Shown: positions 1 through 8,564 of the stretch, one piece after another
Layout: each line of letters begins with the position of its first letter
Numbering within the stretch: position 1 is the first letter of the stretch
Assembly (NCBI RefSeq): GCF_031954525.1
Contig: NZ_CP134869.1
Span: forward strand, 1-58,191
DNA length: 58,191 bases
Origin: Dyella sp. BiH032
GTDB taxonomy: Bacteria; Pseudomonadota; Gammaproteobacteria; Xanthomonadales; Rhodanobacteraceae
Direction: 5' to 3'
Translations under genes and position numbers: made by a program
The notes under the pieces: generated by a model
What the model saw: only the letters and a program-made list of their open reading frames with translations
What the model was told of the DNA's origin: nothing
Databases searched by the model: none

Positions 1-175
1 TCAATGCCGACATGAGCGCAAAAAGTAGCACTAGACCTACCGCGCCACCGGCCAGCATGACCTTGGTCGAATTGAGCTTGCGCGTCTTCGGGCGCACGGT
101 ATTGAGCTCAAACCCCGCCGAAGGCTTTTCTTCGGGGACAAAGCCCGCGTGCTGATTGTCTTGGGTGTCGGCCAT
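1..175 (-). CDS. trbI: TrbI/VirB10 core-channel protein, N-terminal part (continues at 58191)
   Basis: This is the start of the VirB10-like protein of the conjugative type IV secretion channel, which spans from the inner membrane to the outer-membrane pore. The ATG is at 175. A short cytoplasmic segment is followed by one hydrophobic membrane segment (about residues 41-58) and the gene then reaches the window edge. Codon 59 is completed by position 1 plus 58191-58190, and the frame stays open into the 57005-58191 part. This joins two halves of one gene and shows that the molecule is circular. It starts 3 bases after the trbG stop, as in trb operons. Confidence 0.93.
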   Translation of the reverse strand, partial: MADTQDNQHAGFVPEEKPSAGFELNTVRPKTRKLNSTKVMLAGGAVGLVLLFALMSAL

Positions 176-177
176 AG

Positions 178-1392
178 TCACTGATACCAGCGCGGATGAC
201 GGATGATCTTGACGGGCTTGTTGTCGCCCACGCGGAGCTCGGCGCGCTCAAAGAGGCGATCGACTTCGTAGAGTGGTCCGTTCTCCGAATTGCCGGCCTT
301 GACGCGGAAATTCACGTAGATCGGCTGCTTGTTCTCGATGACAAAGAGCGCGGGCGCGTCGCTGCTGCTGACGCTCGCCGGCATGCGGATATACGTGTGC
401 GTACCGTCATCGAACACTTGCAGCGGCGAGAAAGCCTTGCCTGTCGTCCACTTGTACTGAAAGTCCATTTTCTCGGCCGAAACCGGGATTGAGGCCGTGG
501 TTGTCGAAACCTTCTGCTGCTGCTGCGCTTCCATGGCGAGCGCCTTCATCGCTTCCTCGGGATAGCTCCACGAGACGGCCGGCATGTACCAGTCTTCGAC
601 GGAACGCAAGTCGAGGATGTACGTGTGACGATCGGTGGCGATCACCACATTCGTCACCGCGCCGGCATCCTGCGCCTTGATGATGACGTGGATCTGTGGA
701 TTCGCCGGGTCGCCACTCTGAATCGGCGTGACGTCCCAACGCGACGTGTCGCCACCTACGATCGACTTCTCGCCATTCGGAAGCTTTTCGCCAGGTTGCA
801 GCATCACATCGGTCACGCGCTCGAGGCCGCAATAGACGACGTAGATGCCAGTCGGGTTGTATGTGTAAATCGTCGCGCTTCCCTTGCTGCGCGCGCCGGT
901 AGGCTTCTGAATGCTGCTGCCAAGATACTCGGCCACGCGCGCCCGCTGTTCGAGGTCGAAGGTGTCTTGCACCTTCTGCACCTTGGGCGGCGCCTTCTTT
1001 TTCGCACGCGAAAACTGCGCGTCGGTGGCTTGGCTATTCGCTGCTGTGTTCGCTTGAGCCGTTTGGCTCTGAGCTGCTTGCACGGGTGCTTGCTGCACGG
1101 CAGGCGCCTGGGCCTGCTGAGCCAGCGCCTGCGTCAGTGGCGTAGATTGCGCGGGCGCTGCGGGCGCTGCCTGAGCTGCCTGAGCTGCCTGAGCTGCCTG
1201 AGCTGCCTGAGCTGCCTGCGTGGCCGCTGGTTGCGATGGCGGCGCGGTCGTAGGCGCACCAAAGGACGGCGTGAGCACCACGGGCGCCTCGGCGCCTGAC
1301 TGCACAGCGCTTGAGATGCCAGGAACCGTTTGTGCAGCCGCGATCGCCGGCAGGCACAAGGCGATGGCAAACGAGAGCAAGAGCTTTTTCAT
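178..1392 (-). CDS. trbG: TrbG/VirB9-like channel protein
   Basis: Periplasmic/outer-membrane subunit of the mating channel, partner of TrbI (VirB10). The reading frame stays open further upstream, but the ATG at 1392 begins a clear signal peptide (MKKLLLSFAIALCLPAIAAA), giving 404 residues. After it comes a low-complexity Ala/Gln/Pro region with AAQ triplets, then the family's beta-rich C-terminal domain (from YVVYCGLERVTDV to the YPEEA segment and beyond). It lies between trbF and trbI, the RK2 order. A 16-bp TTTTCGC-AC-GCGAAAA palindrome sits inside the gene at 999-1014. The family call is strong. The repeat-rich linker is longer than I expect and may vary between relatives. Confidence 0.92.
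   Translation of the reverse strand: MKKLLLSFAIALCLPAIAAAQTVPGISSAVQSGAEAPVVLTPSFGAPTTAPPSQPAATQAAQAAQAAQAAQAAQAAPAAPAQSTPLTQALAQQAQAPAVQQAPVQAAQSQTAQANTAANSQATDAQFSRAKKKAPPKVQKVQDTFDLEQRARVAEYLGSSIQKPTGARSKGSATIYTYNPTGIYVVYCGLERVTDVMLQPGEKLPNGEKSIVGGDTSRWDVTPIQSGDPANPQIHVIIKAQDAGAVTNVVIATDRHTYILDLRSVEDWYMPAVSWSYPEEAMKALAMEAQQQQKVSTTTASIPVSAEKMDFQYKWTTGKAFSPLQVFDDGTHTYIRMPASVSSSDAPALFVIENKQPIYVNFRVKAGNSENGPLYEVDRLFERAELRVGDNKPVKIIRHPRWYQ
999..1014. promoter_or_regulatory. 16-bp palindrome TTTTCGC-AC-GCGAAAA
   Basis: Perfect-armed palindrome with a 2-base centre, inside trbG. It has the same arms as the 15-bp KorB-like boxes, but the centre is 2 bases instead of 1. Function unknown. Confidence 0.4.
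1166..1218 (-). repeat. Tandem 9-bp repeat inside trbG
   Basis: Five copies of GCTGCCTGA plus a partial sixth encode repeated Ala-Ala-Gln in the TrbG linker. The unit is in frame, so slippage would change linker length without breaking the gene. Confidence 0.9.
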
Positions 1393-1430
1393 GTGTATAG
1401 GAGTCTTATATTCGTTGGCCGAAAAAAAGA

Positions 1431-2153
1431 TCAGTTCCGGTTCGACAGGTCTTTGTGCCAGGAGAAATCCACAATCGTCAGACCGTTCGGATTGATGAGC
1501 GCCTGGGGATCGTCGCTCTTCATTTCCCGCTGCATGACCGTGAAAGTAGCCGTCCAATCCGAGCGGTCAACAATCGCGCCGTTCTGCATGTTGTAGGTGG
1601 TCTGCACCCAGCGCCCCTCGTAGCTGTCCGGAGAGATGGGAACGACGTTACCTACCTGCACGGCGATCGTGACTTGCCCGATCTTCTTTTGCGGGGAGTC
1701 GTCCGCATTGGCTTCTTGGTTGAGCTTCGCTTGCGCCTGCGGCCCCATGAAGGCATAAGCCTCAGCCCATTTGTCTTTGACCACCACCGGATCGGAGGAC
1801 AGGCTCCGAACGTTCTGAATCCATCGCGACAACGCCGTGCGATAGTCCTGCACGTTCACTTTCGCGTTGGCGGTGCCGGCGTATCCGATCACCTGCGTTA
1901 CACCCGTTGCATCACAACGTTCGGCGATCAGCGGTGGCGGTGAGGGAAGGTGCGCGTAGTGCCAGGATGCACCAGAGCTCAGCACAAGCGCACCACCCAG
2001 CACACCCGCAATCATCCGCCAGTTCTTTTCGCGAACGGCCGCATCACCAAGCACGCTGTTCCAGCTTTTCCGCGCTCGTTTGTGATGGGGCGTTTCCGGT
2101 GCCGATGCGATCTTGCGGCCGATCGCTTGGCCGAGTAATTCCTTAGTGCTCAT
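1431..2153 (-). CDS. trbF: TrbF/VirB8-like assembly protein
   Basis: 240-residue bitopic inner-membrane protein of the VirB8/TrbF family, which nucleates assembly of the mating channel. A cytoplasmic N-terminus of about 45 residues is followed by one membrane segment (WRMIAGVLGGALVLSSG, about 46-62). The periplasmic domain contains the family pattern around YRTALSRWIQNVRSLSSDP and ends with a VDFSWHKDL stretch. Its ATG overlaps the stop of the upstream small gene (ATGA), implying translational coupling. It follows trbL and precedes trbG, as expected. Confidence 0.9.
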   Translation of the reverse strand: MSTKELLGQAIGRKIASAPETPHHKRARKSWNSVLGDAAVREKNWRMIAGVLGGALVLSSGASWHYAHLPSPPPLIAERCDATGVTQVIGYAGTANAKVNVQDYRTALSRWIQNVRSLSSDPVVVKDKWAEAYAFMGPQAQAKLNQEANADDSPQKKIGQVTIAVQVGNVVPISPDSYEGRWVQTTYNMQNGAIVDRSDWTATFTVMQREMKSDDPQALINPNGLTIVDFSWHKDLSNRN

Positions 2154-2350
2154 TCCGTCACGCTCTCAACGGCCGCGGGCTTCGTGATGCTCACGAAAAG
2201 AATCGTCATGGTGAGATACCAAATAAGGGCGAGGATCGGATGCTCGATCATGCCCAGGCCGATCGAGCCCAGGGGGCCAGCGATCAAGATAAAAAACTTC
2301 TTGATGCGGGGAAGCGTGCGAAGGCGCTGCATCAATTCGGTCGGGGTCAT
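2150..2350 (-). CDS. Small membrane protein between trbL and trbF
   Basis: 66 residues with two hydrophobic stretches (about residues 19-35 and 38-56) separated by an IEHP turn, so probably a two-pass inner-membrane protein. It has no lipobox, so it is not a VirB7-type lipoprotein. Its stop overlaps the trbF start (ATGA) and it begins 2 bases after the trbL stop, so it is translated as part of the trb operon. I do not recognise a family. A small accessory subunit of the mating apparatus is an inference from position only. Confidence 0.75.
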   Translation of the reverse strand: MTPTELMQRLRTLPRIKKFFILIAGPLGSIGLGMIEHPILALIWYLTMTILFVSITKPAAVESVTE

Positions 2351-2352
2351 GA

Positions 2353-3951
2353 TTATTCCTCTCCGTGGTGGAGCTGCGGCGACATGGAGCCGCCACCGCC
2401 GCCGTCGCCCTTCATCGACTCAACGGCCTTAGCTGCGTTGCTGGTGATTTTCTTGTCTGCGGTGGCGTTATCGGCGCCGCGCGTTGAATTTGAAGGGACC
2501 GGCGCGGCAGCCGGTGCCGGTGGGCGTGCCGGTGCCGGTGCCGGTGCCGGTGCCGGTGCCGCGGGAGCGGGGGCAGGGGCAGCAGCCGCGGGGGCGGGCG
2601 CTGCGGCCGGTGCTTCGCTCGAGTTCGTTGCAGCTTCCGCTGCGCCAACGCCAGCCGAAGCGCCCTCGCTCGCAGCAGAGGCCGCTGCGGCCTCTGGCGC
2701 TACTGTCTCGGCGGCACCTTCTGTGCCCGCCTGGCTTGCAGCAGCAGCGGCAGATGCACTCGGCAGGGGCTTCATGGGCATGAAGTTACTGGCGTCGTTC
2801 TGGCCCTTGGCGAACGAGTTTTTGAGGCCGCTACCAACTTGGGACGCTCCCGATTTCACAGCATCAGCGGCCTTGCTGATTGCCATGCCAGCCACGTTGC
2901 CCACGGCACCGCCCACGGCCGCGCCTACAGTGCCAACCCGGCCACCGCCAACGCCCTGTGCCATTGCCGCGCCCTGCTTGGCTCCCTCCATGCCGGCTGC
3001 GGATACCGCGCCCGACACTCGCGACGCGCTGTGTGCCGCCGCTGCGCCGCCCTGGGCGGCGGCCTTGCCTGCGATCAAGGCACCGCCACCGGCTGCGGCC
3101 ATACCAGCCATAGCGCCGAGAGTCGTCGTTGCGGCCGAGCCCGCGCTCAAGGAAGGCGAACCGGAGAGAATGCCGCCCGCCAACGCGGGCGCATGGACAG
3201 CGAGAATCGCGATCGCGAGCACCGCGAGCAACGTGAGCCAACACTGAGCAATCGTCGGCTCAGCCGGCAGGTTGATGCTTTGAATGACGGGGGCGGATAC
3301 GGCCACGATGAAGGCCAGCACCATCAGCTTGACGCCCTGTCCGATCACGGCGCCAATCGCCTTTTCACTAAGAAAAGCGGTCGGCTTAAAAACGCCAAAC
3401 GGCACGAAAATCGCCGTCAGTACCGAGACGATGTAGAACTCGAGGTAGGTGATAAAGCAATTGATGGCGATGACAAAGAAGCTCGCCAAAATGCCGATCA
3501 TCGAGCCGCCCAAGAGGATGCCCATGATGAGCGCCTTGGCGGGGTTCCAGGTTTCGTAGCTGTTGAGGAAATCGATGATGGGCTGACAGACGTCCATACC
3601 GATATCAACGATGCGCGAAGGGTCGTTGATGAAGTCGCTCGTTCCGCCGCCCGCGGTTTTGCCAATCCACAGAAAGCCGCCAATCACCATCGTCACAACG
3701 CTTTTCCACGTCGTCACAAGGAGCGTGATGAAACCAATGGGCAAGAGCTTCTTGGCAAGGCCGAGATGCGCATCCTGTCCCTTGGCGGCCCACGCCAGGC
3801 CTGACAGGACGATTTCCATCGTTACCATCGTGGACAAGATCCAACGCGATTCCGGCCCGAGCCGATCAAAGCCGAGCGAGAAAACGGAAACGAACTTGCC
3901 AAGCAGTAGCGTAAGCGTGCCAGTGTCAGGCACGTATGGCTGACCATCCAT
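2353..3951 (-). CDS. trbL: TrbL/VirB6-like polytopic membrane protein
   Basis: 532 residues. The first ~290 residues carry several hydrophobic segments typical of TrbL/VirB6, the polytopic inner-membrane channel component. The last ~240 residues are a low-complexity Ala/Gly/Pro tail ending in GGGGGSMSPQLHHGEE. Such long soluble tails are known in TrbL proteins. It follows trbK and precedes the small membrane protein gene, matching the RK2 J-K-L order. Confidence 0.9.
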   Translation of the reverse strand: MDGQPYVPDTGTLTLLLGKFVSVFSLGFDRLGPESRWILSTMVTMEIVLSGLAWAAKGQDAHLGLAKKLLPIGFITLLVTTWKSVVTMVIGGFLWIGKTAGGGTSDFINDPSRIVDIGMDVCQPIIDFLNSYETWNPAKALIMGILLGGSMIGILASFFVIAINCFITYLEFYIVSVLTAIFVPFGVFKPTAFLSEKAIGAVIGQGVKLMVLAFIVAVSAPVIQSINLPAEPTIAQCWLTLLAVLAIAILAVHAPALAGGILSGSPSLSAGSAATTTLGAMAGMAAAGGGALIAGKAAAQGGAAAAHSASRVSGAVSAAGMEGAKQGAAMAQGVGGGRVGTVGAAVGGAVGNVAGMAISKAADAVKSGASQVGSGLKNSFAKGQNDASNFMPMKPLPSASAAAAASQAGTEGAAETVAPEAAAASAASEGASAGVGAAEAATNSSEAPAAAPAPAAAAPAPAPAAPAPAPAPAPARPPAPAAAPVPSNSTRGADNATADKKITSNAAKAVESMKGDGGGGGSMSPQLHHGEE

Positions 3952-3992
3952 CGAAAACCCCTGTGTTTGACGCGGCTAAGGTTCCGCGGCAG

Positions 3993-4364
3993 TTAGTGCG
4001 ACGTTCCAGCGTTGCTCGGTGCGGTGCTGGACGATGCGGCCTGGTCGAGCGGCTTGCCCAACAGCGGATCGACCACGGGGGCCGGGGCCGGGCGCTTCTT
4101 GCTGCTCTTGGTGCTCAGCGTCATCACGCGATCGAACTGGCAATCGCTACGCGCTTCGGCGGTGAGCTTGGCGTCGCATTCCGCGGCGGTAGGCTTGGCC
4201 GCCTTGTCTTCCGGCGACTTCGGAGCATCGGCGGTACGCTCAGCCGCAACCGCTGCGGCCTTTTCAACCTTTGCCTTGGCGGCGTCGGTGTCCGCCTGGC
4301 TCTGCGAGCCACAAGCAGCCAGGGCGATCGAAAGGGCCACCACCACAAAACGCATCATCTTCAT
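3993..4364 (-). CDS. trbK: TrbK-like lipoprotein (putative entry exclusion)
   Basis: 123 residues beginning with a lipoprotein signal peptide and lipobox (IALAACGSQ, modified Cys at about residue 19). The rest is charged, with two further cysteines (about residues 63 and 74). A short lipoprotein between trbJ and trbL is TrbK in RK2, where it blocks entry of a like plasmid. The name rests mainly on this position, since TrbK sequences diverge fast. It starts 4 bases after the trbJ stop. Confidence 0.75.
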   Translation of the reverse strand: MKMMRFVVVALSIALAACGSQSQADTDAAKAKVEKAAAVAAERTADAPKSPEDKAAKPTAAECDAKLTAEARSDCQFDRVMTLSTKSSKKRPAPAPVVDPLLGKPLDQAASSSTAPSNAGTSH

Positions 4365-4368
4365 CGCA

Positions 4369-5154
4369 TCAGTTCCCGATAGGTTGGTTGAGTAGGGGGT
4401 CCGTTACCGGAGCGTGCTGGCCCTTAGTACCCCAATCACTAAGCGCCTTCCGCTTTTGCTCCGTCGATAGTTGTTCCTGTGCTGCGTCGGCTGCTTGCTT
4501 TTGAAGTACCGCCTGCTGAAACACGGCGTTTTGTGCTTGCATCTGTTGGAGCTGTGAAGCAACTACCGCGTTGATCTGATTGCCTGCCTGTACCGCGTCG
4601 AGCTGCCCTTGAGCGGCCTGGCTGCTGTTCTGGGCGCTCATCAGGTCAGCTTGCGAATCCTTCAAGTTCGCCAACACCTGGGCACCCGAGGTCAGCGCGT
4701 CTTGTACGTTTTGCCTGTTCTGCGCCCCCCACTGGTCCGAATACGTGCGCGCCTGTTGGAACGATGGATTATTTGCCGCGAAATCTGGATAAGCCGTCTG
4801 GAACCGTGATTGCAGATTATCTACCTGACCCGCCAAACCCTGAACGTTCTGCAAGGTTTGCATGAGCCGCCCGAAGCTCATTATATATGATTGGGTTAGA
4901 TTTGTGGGGATGGATTGTAGGTTTCTCACCCCCTGATTAATCTGCGTTATTTGATTATTTATCTGCGACACCTCATTAGATATCTGTGTCGCCTGATTAA
5001 TACTTTGCTGCATGTTTTGCAGCGCAGAAATGGTGTTCTCAATCATGTTGCCCGGATCGGTCACGACCCACTGAGCCGGCGCCGGCTTCGGGTACACCAC
5101 CAGGCCCACCAACACCGTCATCACACAGCCAAGCACCACTGCTTTGATCGACAT
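4369..5154 (-). CDS. trbJ: TrbJ/VirB5-like pilus protein
   Basis: Periplasmic/minor pilus protein of the TrbJ (VirB5) family, about 261 residues. The ATG at 5154 has a strong AGGAGG six bases upstream and begins a signal peptide (MSIKAVVLGCVMTVLVGLVVYP) ending near APAQ. The mature protein is Gln/Asn-rich and largely helical, with heptad-like repeats (QINNQITQINQGVRNLQ), as in TrbJ. It lies between trbE and trbK, as in RK2. An upstream extension of the frame lacks a ribosome site and overlaps trbE, so I reject it. Confidence 0.88.
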   Translation of the reverse strand: MSIKAVVLGCVMTVLVGLVVYPKPAPAQWVVTDPGNMIENTISALQNMQQSINQATQISNEVSQINNQITQINQGVRNLQSIPTNLTQSYIMSFGRLMQTLQNVQGLAGQVDNLQSRFQTAYPDFAANNPSFQQARTYSDQWGAQNRQNVQDALTSGAQVLANLKDSQADLMSAQNSSQAAQGQLDAVQAGNQINAVVASQLQQMQAQNAVFQQAVLQKQAADAAQEQLSTEQKRKALSDWGTKGQHAPVTDPLLNQPIGN

Positions 5155-5167
5155 GTCCCGCCTCCTG

Positions 5168-7825
5168 TTACGCCGCACGCTGTAGGAGGGCGCTACGCAC
5201 GCCATCCACATAGTTGATGCCCCACTGCAAACTCTCCCGCTTCCAATCATGTTCGCGATCGGGCGGAAGATTGTCCCTGCACGTCTGTAGCCAGGCGACG
5301 TTGAGGTCAAGCACGTTGCCCTTGTGCTTCTCGTAGACGGCCTCGTAGCTTGCCTGCGACTTCTCGGACGTCGATGCCACAAGCGCGATCGCTACCGGGC
5401 CAAGGCCGAGCGAGAACAGTCGATTACCTTCGGGCGACGTGAGGTAATACTGTTCCTTCGGTGTAGCTGTCGCGATGATTTGAATCTGCTTCTTGTTGAG
5501 CCCGAACGAACGATAGTTGTCGTAGGTTTCGTCGTTCATGGCGTTGACGTTCGGCAGGTAAATCTTGGTCAAGCACTGCTCTTTGATCGTCGCCATGATT
5601 GGCGACTTGATGACTTCATCGAGCGACTGTGTAGCGAAGACCACGGACACGAGTTTCTTACGCAGCGTCTTCAACCACTCGCGAATTTTCGCGGCGAAAA
5701 TGGGGTGGTCGAGGAAGATCCAAGCCTCATCCAGCACGAGGAACGTCGGCGTCACGCCGTCAAACTGCTGCTCGAGGCGATGGAACAGGTAGGACAGCAC
5801 CGCCATGACCACGCCAGGTGTATTCATCAGCGTATCCATCTCGAAGGCAATCCAGGGGCTTGCCTCAAAGTCATCGTGATCGCTATCCACGATGGCGCCA
5901 AACGGGCCGGAGATGCAGAAGCGGCGCAGCGCATCCTTTACGCGCTGGTCTTGTACCTGTGTGACGAAGCCAGTGATCGTGCGTTGCCGAACGTCGGCGA
6001 AGCCGCCGAGCGTGGTGAGCGCATTCCACACAGCCGTTTTCATGTCGCTGGTGATCTGCTGCGGGTCGCCAATTTCTTCCGCGATGCGGTCGAGAATCCA
6101 ACCCTCAGCCCAGCGTCGTTCCTCAATGTCGTCCACGCGCGCAAGCGGCTGGAATGCCGGCGAGTTCTCCGAGCCAAGATCGTAGAAGGTTCCACCGACG
6201 TTGCCGGTCAGCACACGACTACTGCCGCCCTTGTCGAAGATGTAGACCTGGCTGATAACGCCTTTGGCTAGATCCGAATACCGTTGCCACTGTGATTCAA
6301 GGAAGTTCAGCAGCACCGACTTACCCGCGCCGGTTGGGCCGCCGATGAACATGTGACCCACGTCGCCAATGAAACCCGAGAAACGGAAAGGGATATGCCC
6401 GTTCGTGGCGCCGACGAAATGCGGGGGTGACTTTGGCGCCATGAGCGGATTGGGGCAGTAAGTCGGGCCAGCCCAAACACTCGAAACCGGCATGACGTGG
6501 CCGAGGTTGAGCGTGTTCATCATGGGGCGGCGAATGTTGTTGATGACATTGCCAGGGATGCAACCGAGGAACGCATCGAGGGCATTGCCGTGCAACGTCT
6601 CATTGATCGTGACGAAACCACGCGCCTCAATTTCGTCAGATAGCGCCTGCAAGCGGTTCTTGAGATTTTTGAAATCCGGGTCGAGGACGATGATCGTCTG
6701 AGTCAAATAGCCATAGCTGCAATAGTCGTTTCCGAGCTCTTGCAGCGCCGCATTTGCGTCGGCCGTCTTATCCAGCGCATCGGGATTCTCGAGCGTGTTG
6801 CCCGCCGACTCCGGGCTCATGGACTGGCGGAACATGGCTTTCAAACCAAGTCGCGAGCTGAACCACTCTTTGCGCACTTTCGTAATTTCGGCCTGGGCAT
6901 CCTTCTTGTCGAGCGCCACCCAGCGCACGACATAGCGGAACGGGAAATTCTGTTGATTCAGCACGTCCAGATAGCCTGGCGTCATCCCGCCCGGATAGCC
7001 CTTGACCGTGATCGCACCAATATAGCTCTCACCCAGCTTCGGATGACGGCCGCCCGTGAGCGGAACGTCCGTCAGCAGGCAGTCGAGCTCGGTCGGAATT
7101 TCGGGGAGCGCGACCGTGTGTTTCTTTGTGCTGCACGTCGAATGCAGGTAGGTGAGGGTGTCGTCATCGCGGATAAAGCGCACGGACGGAAGAACGCGCG
7201 TCAGACCGCCTGCTATGCGATCGGCTTCGTTGCAAAACTTGTCGAGCCATTCATTCGCGATGGCGAGCTCCTGCGCTTCACCCTTGGCGGTGATTTCTTC
7301 ATCCTCGAAAAAGAAATCGCGCGCTTTCGACTCGATGGCCTTCGGGGGGAGCCAACCCACAGTGAAAAAGTAGTGGCTCTCGAAAAACCTACCGTCCTCA
7401 AACTGAGCCGCGCGCTCCATCTCGATCAACTGCGAGGCTGGATTGGGAAACGCGCTCTGCGTGAAGCTGGGCGATCCCTGGTGGTGCATGTCGGCGTAGA
7501 AGTACCAGCCGGAACCGTTGCGCTTAACGCTGTTGTTGAGCTGCGCGACGGTGATAATCAGTTCTTCTTTCGTGGCCGAATCGAGGTCAGGGCCGCGATA
7601 CTCAAAGCAGGCCTGGAACGCGCCGTTCTTGTTCAGCACCACACCCGGCCGAACCATGACGCCCCACGGCAACACCACGCTCAAATCGGGCGGTTCGCTG
7701 GCGTACTGCGCGAACGTGACGTGTCCACGACGCAGCAACGCCAGGAGCAACATCACAGCCAGGCCGGCAACAATGATGAATGTGGCGAAATCCGTGCCGT
7801 GACGGATAAAGGTATCGAGGTTCAT
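5168..7825 (-). CDS. trbE: TrbE/VirB4 ATPase
   Basis: 885-residue ATPase that powers pilus assembly and substrate transfer at the inner membrane. A short N-terminal hydrophobic segment (about 16-32) precedes the VirB4 N-terminal domain. Walker A GGPTGAGKS lies near residue 493 and Walker B FLVLDEAW near 690. The late motif around IIATATPKEQYYLTSPEG is also typical. Length matches the family. It is spaced 3 bases from trbD upstream and 13 bases from trbJ downstream. Confidence 0.96.
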   Translation of the reverse strand: MNLDTFIRHGTDFATFIIVAGLAVMLLLALLRRGHVTFAQYASEPPDLSVVLPWGVMVRPGVVLNKNGAFQACFEYRGPDLDSATKEELIITVAQLNNSVKRNGSGWYFYADMHHQGSPSFTQSAFPNPASQLIEMERAAQFEDGRFFESHYFFTVGWLPPKAIESKARDFFFEDEEITAKGEAQELAIANEWLDKFCNEADRIAGGLTRVLPSVRFIRDDDTLTYLHSTCSTKKHTVALPEIPTELDCLLTDVPLTGGRHPKLGESYIGAITVKGYPGGMTPGYLDVLNQQNFPFRYVVRWVALDKKDAQAEITKVRKEWFSSRLGLKAMFRQSMSPESAGNTLENPDALDKTADANAALQELGNDYCSYGYLTQTIIVLDPDFKNLKNRLQALSDEIEARGFVTINETLHGNALDAFLGCIPGNVINNIRRPMMNTLNLGHVMPVSSVWAGPTYCPNPLMAPKSPPHFVGATNGHIPFRFSGFIGDVGHMFIGGPTGAGKSVLLNFLESQWQRYSDLAKGVISQVYIFDKGGSSRVLTGNVGGTFYDLGSENSPAFQPLARVDDIEERRWAEGWILDRIAEEIGDPQQITSDMKTAVWNALTTLGGFADVRQRTITGFVTQVQDQRVKDALRRFCISGPFGAIVDSDHDDFEASPWIAFEMDTLMNTPGVVMAVLSYLFHRLEQQFDGVTPTFLVLDEAWIFLDHPIFAAKIREWLKTLRKKLVSVVFATQSLDEVIKSPIMATIKEQCLTKIYLPNVNAMNDETYDNYRSFGLNKKQIQIIATATPKEQYYLTSPEGNRLFSLGLGPVAIALVASTSEKSQASYEAVYEKHKGNVLDLNVAWLQTCRDNLPPDREHDWKRESLQWGINYVDGVRSALLQRAA

Positions 7826-7828
7826 GGG

Positions 7829-8098
7829 TTATGGCCGGTAGTAGGTTTCGAGCTTCATCTGACGCATCAGCGCGTCGTACCACTGCGGGTCATACTTGGT
7901 GAGGATCGCCATGCCGATGTGGAGAAATATCCCGATCGGCAAGTACCAAATGACTTGAAGGCCAAGGCAGATAGCCGCCATCACGATTCCGTTGTAGAAC
8001 GCCGGAGTCCGCGGCACGCCCGCCGTAAGGCGGGGCTCGATGAGGCTTCGGTGCACCGGAACTTCGTAGCCTTCCGGGCTTCCTTCGATATCTGCCAT
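7829..8098 (-). CDS. trbD: TrbD/VirB3-like membrane protein
   Basis: 89 residues with a proline-rich start (HRSLIEPRLTAGVPR) followed by two close membrane segments (about 34-65), the classic VirB3/TrbD layout. It lies between trbC and trbE, as in RK2. VirB3 proteins act with the VirB4 ATPase in pilus biogenesis. Confidence 0.92.
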   Translation of the reverse strand: MADIEGSPEGYEVPVHRSLIEPRLTAGVPRTPAFYNGIVMAAICLGLQVIWYLPIGIFLHIGMAILTKYDPQWYDALMRQMKLETYYRP

Positions 8099-8110
8099 AG
8101 CCGGGTTCCC

Positions 8111-8482
8111 TTAGATGCCGAACACGGCGCCGCCGCTGAACCCGAGGAAGTTCAGGAAGAAGCTCGACGCGGTAAAGGCGACACTCAAGCCGGTACCGAC
8201 CTGAAACGCCTTCTTGGTGTTGCCCTCGCCATTCGCGATACCGATGCCGCAACCCATAATCAGGAGCGCACCGATCACCTTGGCGTAGGGGCCGGCCATC
8301 GAGTTGAGGATCTGAGCCATCCAGCCCTCCCACGGCATGCCGGCGCCCGATGCGCTGGCCGCCAGGGGCAGGGCCAGGATCAGCACGCAAAGCGCGAGCT
8401 GGGCGGCCTGCCGGGAGATAATGGGGCTCTGCGCCTTCACGGCGGCGCCTTCCGTACTGCGGATTTTCTTTTGCTTGTCCAT
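8111..8482 (-). CDS. trbC: TrbC/VirB2-like conjugative pilin
   Basis: Major pilin precursor. The ATG at 8482 has GAGG six bases upstream. A GTG at 8494 would add four residues and is less likely. A basic N-terminus and a signal-like hydrophobic stretch end near ALPLAASASGAGMPWEG. Two membrane segments follow (around YAKVIGALLIMGCGIGIAN and VAFTASSFFLNFLGF). In RK2 the pilin is cyclised by TraF, and a TraF peptidase is present here at 16934-17470. It is the first gene after the trbB stop and an inverted-repeat operator. Confidence 0.9.
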   Translation of the reverse strand: MDKQKKIRSTEGAAVKAQSPIISRQAAQLALCVLILALPLAASASGAGMPWEGWMAQILNSMAGPYAKVIGALLIMGCGIGIANGEGNTKKAFQVGTGLSVAFTASSFFLNFLGFSGGAVFGI

Positions 8483-8518
8483 TCCTGGCCTCACGTGTTG
8501 TCGGGGATCGACGGTTAT

Positions 8519-8543
8519 AAGTGTATCAGAGATTTATACACGC
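8519..8543. promoter_or_regulatory. Putative operator of the trb operon, GTGTAT...TATACACGC
   Basis: Inverted repeat with 6 of 9 arm bases pairing around a 7-base centre. The TATACACGC half is identical to the perfect repeat in front of topB (56192-56216). The position just upstream of trbC suggests a common repressor of the two transfer operons. Which protein binds is unknown. Confidence 0.6.
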
Positions 8544-8558
8544 TAGGTAAAACCTAGC
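8542..8558 (-). terminator. Small hairpin between trbB and trbC
   Basis: Perfect 7-bp arms GCTAGGT/ACCTAGC around a 3-base loop, 6 bases after the trbB stop. There is no T-tract beyond it, so it may be a weak terminator, a processing stem or part of the trbC control region. Confidence 0.4.
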
Positions 8559-8564
8559 ACCCTT

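Noticed and set aside
625..1299. 224-codon plus-strand frame opposite trbG
   Set aside because: It mirrors the Ala/Gln repeat of TrbG (Leu/Ser/Cys-rich), with no ribosome site.
178..1557. 459-codon form of TrbG
   Set aside because: The extension runs into trbF and the signal peptide begins at 1392.
4369..5382. 337-codon form of TrbJ
   Set aside because: The extension overlaps trbE and lacks a ribosome site; the AGGAGG and signal peptide fix the start at 5154.
5324..8557. Large plus-strand frames opposite trbE (315 and 605 codons)
   Set aside because: Antisense shadows of a well-conserved ATPase gene in GC-rich DNA.
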